From Streptomyces sp. XY006 (GTDB taxonomy: Bacteria > Actinomycetota > Actinomycetes > Streptomycetales > Streptomycetaceae), in contig NZ_NOKT01000047.1 of the NCBI RefSeq assembly GCF_002237655.1, forward strand, positions 1-40,072: DNA of 40,072 bases, written 5' to 3'. Positions 1 to 8,113 of this stretch are shown here, one piece after another. Numbering within the stretch: position 1 is the stretch's first letter; every line of letters begins with the position of its first letter. A program made the translations under genes and the position numbers. Under the pieces are notes generated by a model that was given only the letters and a program-made list of their open reading frames with translations, was not told the DNA's origin and searched no databases.

Positions 1-813
1 GGCACGGCGGCCCCGGCGGCGCAGCCGCACGCGCCCGTGCCGCAGCCGGCGGGCGCGGCCGGTGCCGCGCGGACGGCGGGCACGGCCGCCCCGGCGAGCC
101 GGTCCTCCGCCACCATGGCACCCGGCGAGATCCGCACACCGCTCAAGGGCGTGCGCGGCGCCGTCGCCGACAAGCTGGCCCGCAGCCGCCGGGAGATCCC
201 GGACGCGACCTGCTGGGTGGACGCCGACGCCACGGAGCTGATGCGGGCGCGCACGGCCATGAACGCGGCCGGCGGTCCGAAGATCTCCCTCCTGGCCCTG
301 CTGGCCCGGATCTGCACCGCCGCCCTGGCCCGCTTCCCCGAGCTCAACTCCACGGTGGACACGGAGGCCAGGGAGGTCGTCCGCTTCGACCACGTGCATC
401 TGGGCTTCGCGGCGCAGACCGACCGCGGGCTCGTCGTACCGGTCGTGCGGGACGCGCACGCGCGCGACGCCGAGTCGCTGACCGCCGAGTTCGCCCGGCT
501 GACCGAGGCGGGCCGGGCCGGGACGCTGACACCGGCGGAGCTGACCGGCGGCACGTTCACGCTGAACAACTACGGCGTCTTCGGCGTCGACGGCTCCACG
601 CCGATCATCAACCACCCCGAGGCCGCCATGCTGGGCGTCGGCCGGATCGTCCCCAAGCCGTGGGTGCACGAGGGCGAGCTGGCGGTGCGCCAGGTCGTCC
701 AGCTCTCGCTCACCTTCGACCACCGGGTGTGCGACGGCGGCGTGGCGGGCGGTTTCCTGCGGTACGTGGCGGACTGCGTGGAACAGCCGGCGGTGCTGCT
801 GCGGACGCTGTGA
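1..813 (+). CDS. bkdC: Branched-chain 2-oxoacid dehydrogenase E2 acyltransferase, 3' part (5' end outside window)
   Basis: The reading frame is open from base 1, so the lipoyl domain and start lie upstream. The visible part opens with an Ala/Pro-rich linker (about residues 1-40). A full 2-oxoacid dehydrogenase E2 catalytic domain follows, starting near the motif TPLKGVRGAVADKL. The domain carries the NNYGVFGVDGSTPIIN segment and the active-site motif DHRVCDGG (His and Asp), some 35 residues before the TGA. E2 passes the branched acyl group from lipoate to CoA, giving the isobutyryl-, isovaleryl- and 2-methylbutyryl-CoA used as fatty acid and polyketide starters. A second, diverged E2 lies at 15082-16521. 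Assignment to BCKDH rather than pyruvate dehydrogenase is inferred from similarity and context. Confidence 0.9.
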   Translation, partial: GTAAPAAQPHAPVPQPAGAAGAARTAGTAAPASRSSATMAPGEIRTPLKGVRGAVADKLARSRREIPDATCWVDADATELMRARTAMNAAGGPKISLLALLARICTAALARFPELNSTVDTEAREVVRFDHVHLGFAAQTDRGLVVPVVRDAHARDAESLTAEFARLTEAGRAGTLTPAELTGGTFTLNNYGVFGVDGSTPIINHPEAAMLGVGRIVPKPWVHEGELAVRQVVQLSLTFDHRVCDGGVAGGFLRYVADCVEQPAVLLRTL

Positions 814-856
814 TTTCTGTTCCTCCCGCGAGCTGCCGCTCGTGATCGCGTCGCTT

Positions 857-883
857 CCCCCGCGTTCCGTGTGATCGCGGGGG
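857..883 (+). terminator. Short GC-rich hairpin after the first E2 gene
   Basis: Perfect 8-bp arms CCCCCGCG / CGCGGGGG (857-864 and 876-883) enclose an 11-nt loop, 44 nt after the E2 stop and 17 nt before the next start codon. No U-tract follows. It is a plausible terminator or attenuator for the upstream bkd operon. Confidence 0.45.
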
Positions 884-899
884 CACGCATACTCGGGGG

Positions 900-1961
900 G
901 TGACCGCACACCAGCACCCCGGCGCACCCGGCGTCACGAGCGGCCCCGGCGCACCCGGCGTCACGAGCGGCCCCGGCGCACCCGGTGGCGCGAGCGGCCC
1001 CGGGCAGCGGGCCGACCCCGCCGGGGCCGGCCCCGGCGCGTTCGCCTCCGTCGCGTACGACGCCGTCGTGCTCGCCGGTGGTGCCGCCCGGCGGCTGGGC
1101 GGCGCGGACAAACCCGGGGTGCGTGTGGGCGGGCGACCCCTGCTCGACCGGGTGCTCGCGGCCTGCGCCACGGCGCGGACCACCGTCGTGGTCGCCGCAC
1201 CCCGCCCCACCGCGCGCCCCGTGACCTGGGCCCGCGAGGACCCGCCCGGCGGCGGCCCGCTCGCCGCGCTCGACGCCGGACTGCGCCACACCACCGCGGA
1301 ACACGTCGTCGTGGTCTCCGCCGACCTGCCGTTCCTCGACGAACGGACCGTCGGCCGGCTCCTGGACACGCTCCGCGCGAGCGGCGCCGACGGCGTGCTG
1401 CTGACCGACCCCGACGGCCGCGACCAGCCGCTCGTGGCCGCGTACCGCGCTGCGCGCCTGCGCGAGACGCTCGCGCTCCTCACCGCCCGGCACGGCTCGC
1501 CGCACGGTCTCCCGCTGCGGCGCCTCGTCGCCGAGCTGCACCTCACCCGCATCGCCGATCCCGTCGCGTCCTTCGACTGCGACACCTGGGACGACATCGC
1601 CACCGCCAGGGCACGTATCAGGGAGCATGGGCACGTGTTGGATGAATGGATTTCCGCCGTCAAGGACGAACTGGGCATCGACCTCGACGTCGACACCCGC
1701 GGCCTGCTCGACCTCGCCCGCGACGCCGCGCACGGAGTGGCCAGGCCCGCGGCGCCGCTGACCACCTTCCTCGTCGGCTACGCGGCCGCACGGGCGGGCG
1801 GCGGCCCCGAGGCGGTCGCCGAGGCCGCCCGCAAGGCCGCGGCGCTCGCCACGCGCTGGGCGGAGGAGAACACCTCCGACGCCGAGTCGCCGGCGCCCAC
1901 CGCCGCCCGGGCCGACGTCGCCCCCGACGCCACCCCCGACACCCGGCCGGACGCCGGATGA
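900..1961 (+). CDS. MobA-like NTP transferase fused to a C-terminal DUF6457 domain
   Basis: 353 aa from GTG; the start abuts a run of six G (895-900). Residues about 6-32 are three copies of a 9-residue unit (GAPGVTSGP), a disordered tail. From about residue 57 the nucleotidyltransferase signature VVLAGGAARRLGGADKPG appears, then a metal-site SADLPFLDE segment and the DCDTWDDI motif typical of MobA. MobA adds GMP to molybdenum cofactor to make MGD. The last 110 or so residues (from LDEWISAVKDELGIDLD) match the small actinobacterial DUF6457 family, whose function is not known to me. The stop overlaps the moeA-like start by 4 nt (ATGA), so translation is probably coupled. A start downstream of the repeats, near residue 45, is possible. 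Confidence 0.85.
   Translation: MTAHQHPGAPGVTSGPGAPGVTSGPGAPGGASGPGQRADPAGAGPGAFASVAYDAVVLAGGAARRLGGADKPGVRVGGRPLLDRVLAACATARTTVVVAAPRPTARPVTWAREDPPGGGPLAALDAGLRHTTAEHVVVVSADLPFLDERTVGRLLDTLRASGADGVLLTDPDGRDQPLVAAYRAARLRETLALLTARHGSPHGLPLRRLVAELHLTRIADPVASFDCDTWDDIATARARIREHGHVLDEWISAVKDELGIDLDVDTRGLLDLARDAAHGVARPAAPLTTFLVGYAAARAGGGPEAVAEAARKAAALATRWAEENTSDAESPAPTAARADVAPDATPDTRPDAG
921..1001 (+). repeat. Three tandem 27-bp repeats in the mobA-like gene
   Basis: Units 921-947 and 948-974 are identical; unit 975-1001 differs at a few bases. They encode GAPGVTSGP x2 and GAPGGASGP. The period is a multiple of three, so copy-number changes keep the frame. Confidence 0.9.
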
Positions 1962-3343
1962 CCCCGCCCGGCAGCCGTACCGGCGAGGACGCCGAGGACC
2001 TCGACGTCGAGGAGGTGCTCGCTCTCGTGAACGACAGCAGCGGCCACGCCGCGCGCGGCCACGCCGCCCGGGGCGGGACGGACGGCATCCCCGCCCCTCC
2101 CCGGCAGGACGCCCACGCCCCCTCCGAGCGGCACCGCGCCACGCCCTGGCCGGAGGCCCGCGCCGTCGCCGAACGGGCCGCGCGCACCGCCGTCCGGGCC
2201 GCCCGCCGCGCCCCCGTCTCGGTGCCCCTGGGCGCCGCCCTCGGCCTCACCCTGGCCACCCCGCTCGACGCCCTCACCGACCTCCCCTCCTTCGACACCT
2301 CGGCGATGGACGGCTGGGCGGTCGCCGGCCCCGCCCCCTGGTCCGTCCGGGACGAAGGCGTCCTGGCCGGGCACGCCGCAGCGGCGCCCCTCACCGACGG
2401 CGAGGCCGTCCCGATCGCCACCGGCGCCCGCATCCCGCAGGACACCACCGCCGTCCTGCGCACCGAGCACGGCCGCACCGACGACAAGGGCCGCCTCTAC
2501 CCGACCCGGGACGTCACCACCGGCCAGGACATCCGCCCGCGCGGCCAGGAATGCCGCACCGGCGACCAGCTCCTGCCCGTCGGCACCCTGGTCACCCCGG
2601 CCGTCCTGGGACTCGCCGCGGCGGCCGGATACGACACCGTCACCGCCGTCCCGCGCCCCCGGGCCGACGTCCTCGTTCTCGGCGACGAGCTGCTCACCGA
2701 GGGGCTGCCGCACGACGGGCTGATCCGGGACGCCCTCGGCCCGATGCTGCCGCCCTGGCTCCGGGCGCTCGGCGCCGAGGTCACCTCCGTACGGCGCGTC
2801 CGCGACGACGCCGACGCGCTGCACGAGGCGATCGGCACCTCCGAGGCCGACCTGGTCGTCACCACCGGCGGCACCGCGGCCGGCCCCGTCGACCACGTCC
2901 ATCCCACGCTGCGCCGGCTCGGTGCCGAACTCCTCGTCGACGGCGTCGAGGTCCGCCCCGGCCACCCCATGCTGCTGGCGCGCACCACGGAGACCCAGCA
3001 TCTGGTCGGCCTGCCGGGCAACCCGCTCGCCGCCGTCTCCGGCCTGCTGACGCTCGCCGAGCCGCTGCTGCGGATCCTCGCCGCCCGCCCTGCCCCGGAG
3101 GCCTACACCGTGCCGCTGCGGGACGGCGTCCAGGGGCATCCGTACGACACGCGGCTCGTGCCCGTCGTCCTGCGCGGCGACCAGGCCGTGCCGCTGCACT
3201 ACAACGGCCCGGCCATGCTGCGCGGCATCGCCGCGGCCGACGCGCTGGCCGTCGTACCGCCCGGCGGCGCCCGTCCCGGGCAGGAGGCGGAACTGCTGGA
3301 CCTGCCCTGGGCGTCCGGAGGAATCGGGGTGTGTTTCACGTGA
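1958..3343 (+). CDS. moeA: MoeA-like molybdopterin molybdenumtransferase
   Basis: 461 aa; ATG overlaps the previous TGA. An N-terminal extension of about 65 residues has a repeated GHAAR unit. MoeA domains follow: DTSAMDGWAV (family usually NSAMDGYAV), TGARIP, then the MoCF-binding domain with TTGGTAAGPVDHVHPTL and LVGLPGNPLAAV. MoeA inserts molybdate into adenylylated molybdopterin. In typical MoeA the third motif reads SGGVSVGDYD; here the Ser is replaced and the acidic spacing differs, so the activity may be altered. Pairing with a MobA-like gene supports a molybdenum cofactor role. The last codons overlap the K+ channel gene by 13 nt and contain parS. Confidence 0.85.
   Translation: MTPPGSRTGEDAEDLDVEEVLALVNDSSGHAARGHAARGGTDGIPAPPRQDAHAPSERHRATPWPEARAVAERAARTAVRAARRAPVSVPLGAALGLTLATPLDALTDLPSFDTSAMDGWAVAGPAPWSVRDEGVLAGHAAAAPLTDGEAVPIATGARIPQDTTAVLRTEHGRTDDKGRLYPTRDVTTGQDIRPRGQECRTGDQLLPVGTLVTPAVLGLAAAAGYDTVTAVPRPRADVLVLGDELLTEGLPHDGLIRDALGPMLPPWLRALGAEVTSVRRVRDDADALHEAIGTSEADLVVTTGGTAAGPVDHVHPTLRRLGAELLVDGVEVRPGHPMLLARTTETQHLVGLPGNPLAAVSGLLTLAEPLLRILAARPAPEAYTVPLRDGVQGHPYDTRLVPVVLRGDQAVPLHYNGPAMLRGIAAADALAVVPPGGARPGQEAELLDLPWASGGIGVCFT
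3317..3322 (+). promoter_or_regulatory. Ribosome binding site deciding the K+ channel start
   Basis: GGAGGA sits 8 nt before GTG 3331, inside the moeA-like coding sequence. This supports GTG 3331 over the next in-frame GTG at 3340. Confidence 0.7.
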
Positions 3344-4437
3344 AACTTCCGGGCCAGGACGCGATCGCCCGCCAGGCCGACGAGCATCTGGTGACCCATC
3401 GGGTGAAGCTCCCGAGGAAGGTGGTGGAGCACCCGTTCCGTCAGGTCGCCAGGCGGCTCTCCGTCGCCCTGCTGGTCCTCGTCGTGACCGCGCTGATCGT
3501 CTACGCCGACCGCGGCGGCTACAACGACAACGCGGGCGGGGGCGTCACCTTCCTCGACGCGTTCTACTACGCCACCGTCACCCTCTCCACCACCGGTTAC
3601 GGTGACATCACCCCGGCCAGCGAAAGCGCCCGGCTCACCAACATCCTCGTCATCACGCCCCTGCGTGTGCTGTTCCTGATCATCCTGGTCGGTACCACCC
3701 TCGAAGCCCTCACCGAGCGCACCCGCGAGGAGTGGCGACTGACCCGCTGGAGGTCCACCTTGCGCGATCACACCGTCGTCATCGGCTTCGGCACCAAGGG
3801 CCGGTCGGCGATCCGGACCGTCTGCGCGACGGGGCTGAAGAAGGAGCAGGTCGTCGTGGTCGACCCCAGCTCCAAGGTGGTGGACGCGGCGACCGCCGAG
3901 GGCTACGCCGGCATCGTCGGGGACGCCACCCGCAGCGAGGTGCTGAAGCGGGCCGAGGTGCACAAGGCCCGTCAGATCATCATCGCCACCCAGCGCGACG
4001 ACACGGCGGTGCTGGTGGCGCTGACGGCCCGGCAGCTCAACCGCGGGGCGAAGATCGTGGCCGCGGTGCGCGAGGAGGAGAACGCGCCGCTGCTGAAGCA
4101 GTCCGGCGCCGACGCCGTCATCACCAGCGCCAGCGCCGCCGGCCGGCTGCTCGGCCTCTCCGTGCTCAGCCCTTCCGCGGGCATGGTGATGGAGGACCTC
4201 ATCCAGCAGGGCAGCGGCCTCGACCTGGTCGAACGCCCGGTCGTCAAGGCCGAGGTGGGCAAGACGCCGCGCGAGGTCGACGACCTGGTGGTCAGCGTCA
4301 TACGCGGACACCGGGTGCTGGGCTACGACGACCCGGCCGTGGGCAGGCTGGAGCTGACCGACCGGCTCATCACGATCGTCCGCAAGACACCGGCGACCCA
4401 GGTCACCCCCGACATCCGGCCCATGCACCGCGACTGA
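3331..4437 (+). CDS. Two-TM potassium channel with RCK/TrkA domains
   Basis: 368 aa. TM1 is at about residues 43-59; the pore loop carries the K+ selectivity filter TTGYGD at 87-92; TM2 is at about 103-126. A cytoplasmic Rossmann RCK (TrkA-N) domain starts at VVIGFGTKGRSAI (dinucleotide site GFGTKG at 152-157), followed by a TrkA-C-like region to the C-terminus. Such channels move K+ across the membrane under gating by nucleotides or Ca2+ bound at the RCK. The basic N-terminus is partly written by parS. The 13-nt overlap with the MoeA-like gene suggests co-transcription, although the functions look unrelated. A strong terminator follows. Confidence 0.9.
   Translation: MFHVKLPGQDAIARQADEHLVTHRVKLPRKVVEHPFRQVARRLSVALLVLVVTALIVYADRGGYNDNAGGGVTFLDAFYYATVTLSTTGYGDITPASESARLTNILVITPLRVLFLIILVGTTLEALTERTREEWRLTRWRSTLRDHTVVIGFGTKGRSAIRTVCATGLKKEQVVVVDPSSKVVDAATAEGYAGIVGDATRSEVLKRAEVHKARQIIIATQRDDTAVLVALTARQLNRGAKIVAAVREEENAPLLKQSGADAVITSASAAGRLLGLSVLSPSAGMVMEDLIQQGSGLDLVERPVVKAEVGKTPREVDDLVVSVIRGHRVLGYDDPAVGRLELTDRLITIVRKTPATQVTPDIRPMHRD
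3333..3346. other. parS #1, ParB-binding centromere site
   Basis: Perfect palindrome GTTTCACGTGAAAC, identical to the Streptomyces parS consensus. It covers the last codons and stop of the MoeA-like gene and the first codons of the K+ channel gene (residues Phe-His-Val-Lys), so the site constrains both reading frames. In Streptomyces, parS sites cluster near oriC and nucleate the ParB segregation complex. Confidence 0.93.
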
Positions 4438-4492
4438 CGCCGTCCCCCCTGGAGACGCAGGACCGACACAGGACCGGCCCCCGCAAGACACA

Positions 4493-4535
4493 GAACCGGC
4501 CCCCGCGCACTCGCCTCGTGCGCGGGGGCCGGTTC
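4493..4535. terminator. Bidirectional terminator between K+ channel and ABC permease genes
   Basis: Perfect 17-bp stem, 4493-4509 with 4519-4535, and a 9-nt loop. It sits between convergent genes and can serve both. A partial copy of the left arm (GGACCGGCCCCCGC) lies just upstream at about 4471-4484. Confidence 0.85.
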
Positions 4536-4573
4536 CGTCCGCCGGCGTCGTTTCCGGCCGTCGTCCGCCGGCG

Positions 4574-5422
4574 CTACTTCCGGTTGTACAGCCGCATCGT
4601 GACCGGCCCGAAGACCACCACGAACAGTCCGGCCCAGCCCAGCGTCCAGGCGACCTCGGCGGCCGGCCAGTCGCCGGCCATCAGACCGCGCACCGCCGAC
4701 GCCAGGTGCGTGACGGGGCTGTTGTTGACGAACGCCTGCAGCCAGCCCGGCATGGTCTTCGGGTCGACGAAGACGTTGGACAGGAAGGTGAGCGGGAAGA
4801 TCACCATCATGCTGACGCCCATCACCGACTTCTCGGTGCGCAGCAGCAGCCCGAACATCGTCCAGATCCACGAGAAGGCGAACGAGAACAGCACCAGCAG
4901 CGCGATCCCGGCGAGCACTCCCCCGACCCCGCCGTCCGCCCGGTAGCCGAGGATCATGCCGACGGTCAGCATCACGACCGACGCGATCGTGTACCGCAGG
5001 GCGTCGCCCAGCAGATAGCCGACCATCGTCGACGGCCGCCAGATCGGCAGGCTGCGGAACCGGTCGAAGACGCCCTTCTCGATGTCGGTGTTCACCGAGA
5101 CGCCCGTGTACATCGTGATCATCACGACCGACATCACGAGGATGCCCGGCAGCAGGAACTGGATGTACTCCTTCGGCGAACCGGCCAGCGCCCCGCCGAA
5201 CAGGTACGTGTACATCAGCACCATCATGATCGGGAACGCCGTGACGTCGAAGAGCTGCTCCGGCACGTGCTTGATCTTCAGGATCGCCCGCCAGCCGAAG
5301 GTCATCGACGCCGACCAGGCGCTGGGCCGCGGCGGCCGCTCCTTGGCGATGAGCAGCGCGGCGAGGGACTCGGTGCTGACGGGGGCGAGTTCCTTGCTCT
5401 CGGTGGTCGTCGCGGTGCTCAT
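4574..5422 (-). CDS. ABC-2 type exporter permease (DrrB-like)
   Basis: 282 aa. A soluble N-terminus of about 50 residues precedes six hydrophobic segments, roughly from AFPIMMVLMYTYLFGG to the C-terminal WAGLFVVVFGPVTM. The segment VNTDIEKGVFDRFRSLPI and the downstream PLTFLSNVFVDP motif are typical of ABC-2 permeases of the daunorubicin-resistance group. ATG 5422 overlaps the ATPase stop by 4 nt (ATGA), so the two are translationally coupled. The complex should export a hydrophobic compound; the substrate cannot be read from the sequence and no biosynthetic cluster is adjacent. Confidence 0.92.
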   Translation of the reverse strand: MSTATTTESKELAPVSTESLAALLIAKERPPRPSAWSASMTFGWRAILKIKHVPEQLFDVTAFPIMMVLMYTYLFGGALAGSPKEYIQFLLPGILVMSVVMITMYTGVSVNTDIEKGVFDRFRSLPIWRPSTMVGYLLGDALRYTIASVVMLTVGMILGYRADGGVGGVLAGIALLVLFSFAFSWIWTMFGLLLRTEKSVMGVSMMVIFPLTFLSNVFVDPKTMPGWLQAFVNNSPVTHLASAVRGLMAGDWPAAEVAWTLGWAGLFVVVFGPVTMRLYNRK

Positions 5423-6438
5423 GCCGTCACCTCGTCCTTCCGGTCGGTGGAGTGCTCGGGCGAGTCGTGCGTGTCGTGCCCGGTGAGGGCGAGGAACACC
5501 TCGTCCAGGCTGGGCTGGCCCAGGGAGAAGTTGTCGACGGTGATCCCGGCCCGGGCCAGTGCGCTCAGCGCGCGGGCGGCCTGCTCGGCGGCCGAGTCGT
5601 CGCCGGCCGCCGTGCCGAGACGGGCGGTCAGGGCCACCTGGTCGGGCTCCAGCTGCACCCGCGCGTCGAGCGTCCGGCGCAGCAGGTCGGCCGCGAGGGG
5701 CCGCTGGTCGGCGTCGCGCAGCCGCAGATGGACGGATCCGGCGCCCACCGACGACTTCAGCTCGCCCTTGGTGCCCTCGGCGATCACCCGGCCCCGGTCG
5801 ATGACGGCGATGCGGGACGCCAGCTGGTCCGCCTCGTCCAGGTACTGCGTGGTCAGCAGCACGGTGGTGCCCTGGGCGACCACCGCCCGCACGATCTCCC
5901 AGACCTGGTTGCGGCTGCGCGGGTCCAGGCCCGTCGTGGGCTCGTCCAGGAAGAGCAGGTCGGGGGTGTTGAGGATGGACGCGGCGATGTCGATCCTGCG
6001 CCGCATGCCGCCCGAGTACTGCTTGACCTGCTTGCCCGCCGCCTCCGTGAGCCCGAAGGCCTCCAGCAGCTGGGCGGCGCGGTCCCGGGCGGCCTTCTTG
6101 TGGTGCCCGAGCAGCCGGCCCAGCAGGACCAGGTTCTCCGTGCCGGTGAGGTCCTCGTCGACCGACGCGTACTGGCCGGTGAGGCTCACCCGGCCGCGCA
6201 CCTCGTCGGCCTCGCGGACGACGTCGTGCCCGAAGACGTGCGCCTGGCCGCCGTCGGGCCGCAGGAGCGTGGCGAGCATCTTCACGGTGGTGGTCTTGCC
6301 GGCGCCGTTCGGGCCGAGGACGCCGTAGACCGTGCCCGCGGGCACGGCCAGGTCGACTCCGTCGACGGCCCTCGTCTCGCCGAAGGTTTTCACCAGGCCC
6401 GCGGTCTCGATGGCCAGGCCGGACGTCTGCGTGCTCAT
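5419..6438 (-). CDS. ABC transporter ATP-binding protein (DrrA-like)
   Basis: 339 aa. Walker A GPNGAGKTT is near residue 43, the signature YSGGMRRRIDIA near 140, Walker B LLFLDEPTTGLD near 160, and the H-loop is replaced by TTQYLDEAD. The C-terminal third is the DrrA-type extension with a FSLGQPSLDEVFLALTGH tail. It energises the permease encoded immediately downstream. The start ATG has a good GGAAGGA ribosome site 8 nt upstream. Family members confer self-resistance to anthracyclines or export lipids; here a general detoxification role is the safest inference. Confidence 0.94.
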   Translation of the reverse strand: MSTQTSGLAIETAGLVKTFGETRAVDGVDLAVPAGTVYGVLGPNGAGKTTTVKMLATLLRPDGGQAHVFGHDVVREADEVRGRVSLTGQYASVDEDLTGTENLVLLGRLLGHHKKAARDRAAQLLEAFGLTEAAGKQVKQYSGGMRRRIDIAASILNTPDLLFLDEPTTGLDPRSRNQVWEIVRAVVAQGTTVLLTTQYLDEADQLASRIAVIDRGRVIAEGTKGELKSSVGAGSVHLRLRDADQRPLAADLLRRTLDARVQLEPDQVALTARLGTAAGDDSAAEQAARALSALARAGITVDNFSLGQPSLDEVFLALTGHDTHDSPEHSTDRKDEVTA

Positions 6439-6536
6439 GCTTCGGGTCCTTCCGGTGCACGGGGGCTACGCACGGGGAGACCTTTACCGTCGCGCAAACT
6501 CATCGGTCCCGCACACCGGTTTTCGCGAGGACCGGT

Positions 6537-6611
6537 CCAAGGCCCACCGGGCACCGCCCCGGCGACGGACCCGACCAAGGCCCACCGGGCACCGCCCGGC
6601 GATGGGCCGGA
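6537..6611 (+). repeat. Near-perfect 38-bp tandem duplication
   Basis: Two copies begin at 6537 and 6575 (shared core AAGGCCCACCGGGCACCGCC), in the divergent spacer between the ABC exporter and the quinone oxidoreductase. A perfect palindrome GGACCGGTCC (6529-6538) borders the first copy. Confidence 0.8.
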
Positions 6612-6631
6612 CTCGGTCGGGGAGCTGGGGG

Positions 6632-6637
6632 TAGCGT
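6632..6637 (+). promoter_or_regulatory. Candidate -10 box for a leaderless transcript
   Basis: TAGCGT is followed by 7 nt and then ATG 6645, so transcription would start at or next to the start codon. No Shine-Dalgarno sequence is present between, consistent with a leaderless mRNA. No clear -35 match. Confidence 0.5.
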
Positions 6638-6644
6638 CCCTGGC

Positions 6645-7634
6645 ATGTATGCGATCACGATTCCCGAACCCGGTGGGCCCGAGGCGCTGGTCTGGGACGA
6701 GGTCCCCGATCCGGTGCCCGGCGAGGGCGAGGTCCTGGTCGAGGTGACGGCCGGGGCCGTCAACCGCGCCGACCTCCTGCAGCGGCAGGGCTTCTACGAC
6801 CCGCCGCCCGGCGCGTCCCCCTACCCCGGCCTGGAGTGCTCCGGGCGCGTCGCCGCGACCGGCCCGGGCGTCTCCGGCTGGAACGTCGGCGACGAGGTGT
6901 GCGCGCTGCTGGCCGGCGGCGGCTACGCCGAGCAGGTGGCCGTCCCCGCCGGGCAGCTGCTGCCCGTGCCCGAGGGCGTGGACCTGAAGCAGGCCGCGGC
7001 GCTGCCCGAGGTGGTCTGCACGGTCTGGTCGAACGTGTTCATGGTCGCCCACCTGCGTCCCGGCGAGACGCTGCTCGTGCACGGCGGCTCCAGCGGCATC
7101 GGCACCATGGCCATCCAGCTGGCCAAGGCCCTCGGCGCCCGGGTCGCCGTCACGGCCGGCACGAAGGAGAAGCTGGACCGGTGCGCCGAACTGGGCGCGG
7201 ACATCCTGGTCAACTACCGCGAGCAGGACTTCGTGGAGGAGGTCAGGAAGGCCACCGACGGCGCCGGGGCCGACGTCATCCTCGACAACATGGGCGCCAA
7301 GTACCTGGAGCGCAACGTCAGGGCGCTGGCCGTCAACGGCCGGCTCGCGATCATCGGCATGCAGGGCGGCGTCAAGGGCGAGCTGAACATCGGAGCCCTG
7401 CTCGCCAAGCGGGCCGCCGTCACCGCCACCTCCCTGCGGGCCCGGCCGAAGGAGGAGAAGGCGGCCATCGTCGCGGCCGTCCGCGAACACGTCTGGCCGC
7501 TGTTCGCCGACGGCCGGCTGCGCCCGGTCGTCGACCGCGAGCTGCCGATGCCGGAGGCGGCCGCCGCCCACCGGGTCGTGGAGGGAAGCGGCCACATCGG
7601 CAAGGTGCTGCTGATCACGCCGCGGGGCGCCTAG
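6645..7634 (+). CDS. NAD(P)H:quinone oxidoreductase, PIG3/zeta-crystallin type
   Basis: 329 aa, normal length for the medium-chain dehydrogenase/reductase superfamily. It has a GroES-like N-terminal domain (AGAVNRADLLQRQGFYDPPP) and a Rossmann domain with the NADPH motif VHGGSSGIGTMAIQLAKALGA at about residues 140-160. The structural zinc cysteines of alcohol dehydrogenases are absent, as expected for quinone reductases. It should reduce quinones with NADPH in the cytosol. Its TAG shares the tetranucleotide CTAG with the stop of the convergent gene at 7631-8113. Confidence 0.92.
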   Translation: MYAITIPEPGGPEALVWDEVPDPVPGEGEVLVEVTAGAVNRADLLQRQGFYDPPPGASPYPGLECSGRVAATGPGVSGWNVGDEVCALLAGGGYAEQVAVPAGQLLPVPEGVDLKQAAALPEVVCTVWSNVFMVAHLRPGETLLVHGGSSGIGTMAIQLAKALGARVAVTAGTKEKLDRCAELGADILVNYREQDFVEEVRKATDGAGADVILDNMGAKYLERNVRALAVNGRLAIIGMQGGVKGELNIGALLAKRAAVTATSLRARPKEEKAAIVAAVREHVWPLFADGRLRPVVDRELPMPEAAAAHRVVEGSGHIGKVLLITPRGA

Positions 7635-8113
7635 AACGGGCCCGGGCGCCGCAGCCGGAGTCCGACGAACGCCAGGGCGAGGCCGAGGCCGATGAGCACC
7701 AGGCCGCTGCCCAGCGGCAGGATCCGCAGCACCGGGCCGACGGGGCGGTCGGCGCGTGCGGCGGCGGCCTCCCGTACGGGCGGCTCGGTCGGCGCGGCGG
7801 GCGGCGGGAGGGCCGCACGGGACGCCTCGGGCGCGGTGGTGCGGCCGGCGGCCTCCGGCTCCTCCTCGGTGCTCTCCGGCCGCCCCGGCCGCTCCCGCCC
7901 CTCGCCGGCCCGGCTCCCGGCCCGGGAGGGGCTGGCCGTCCCGGACGGGGCCGGCCGGGCGGACGGGGCGGCGACGGCACCCGCGCCGGTCGCTTCGTCG
8001 TGGGTCACCACCGCGGCGTGGGACCGCACGGCCCCGTACGGTGAGACGACCGCGCCCGCCCCCAGGGCGAGCACCAGTCCCGCCGCCCGCAGTGCGCGTA
8101 GCCATGGAGTCAC
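7631..8113 (-). CDS. Hypothetical protein with signal-like N-terminus and C-terminal TM helix
   Basis: 160 aa from GTG 8113, which has an AAGGGG site upstream. An ATG at 8179 in the same frame would add 22 residues. The N-terminus is basic then hydrophobic (LRALRAAGLVLALGAGAVV), resembling a signal peptide. The middle is Pro/Ala/Glu-rich and probably disordered. A second hydrophobic helix (VLRILPLGSGLVLIGLGLAL) lies near the C-terminus and ends with Arg-rich RLRRPG. This suggests a membrane-anchored extracytoplasmic stalk. I recognise no domain. It is convergent with the quinone oxidoreductase gene and divergent from bpa. Confidence 0.65.
   Translation of the reverse strand: MTPWLRALRAAGLVLALGAGAVVSPYGAVRSHAAVVTHDEATGAGAVAAPSARPAPSGTASPSRAGSRAGEGRERPGRPESTEEEPEAAGRTTAPEASRAALPPPAAPTEPPVREAAAARADRPVGPVLRILPLGSGLVLIGLGLALAFVGLRLRRPGPF

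Noticed and set aside
570..1765. Two long minus-strand open frames opposite the E2 and mobA-like genes
   Set aside because: Arg/Gly/Ala-rich translations with no family motif; mirror images of GC-rich codons in the real plus-strand genes.
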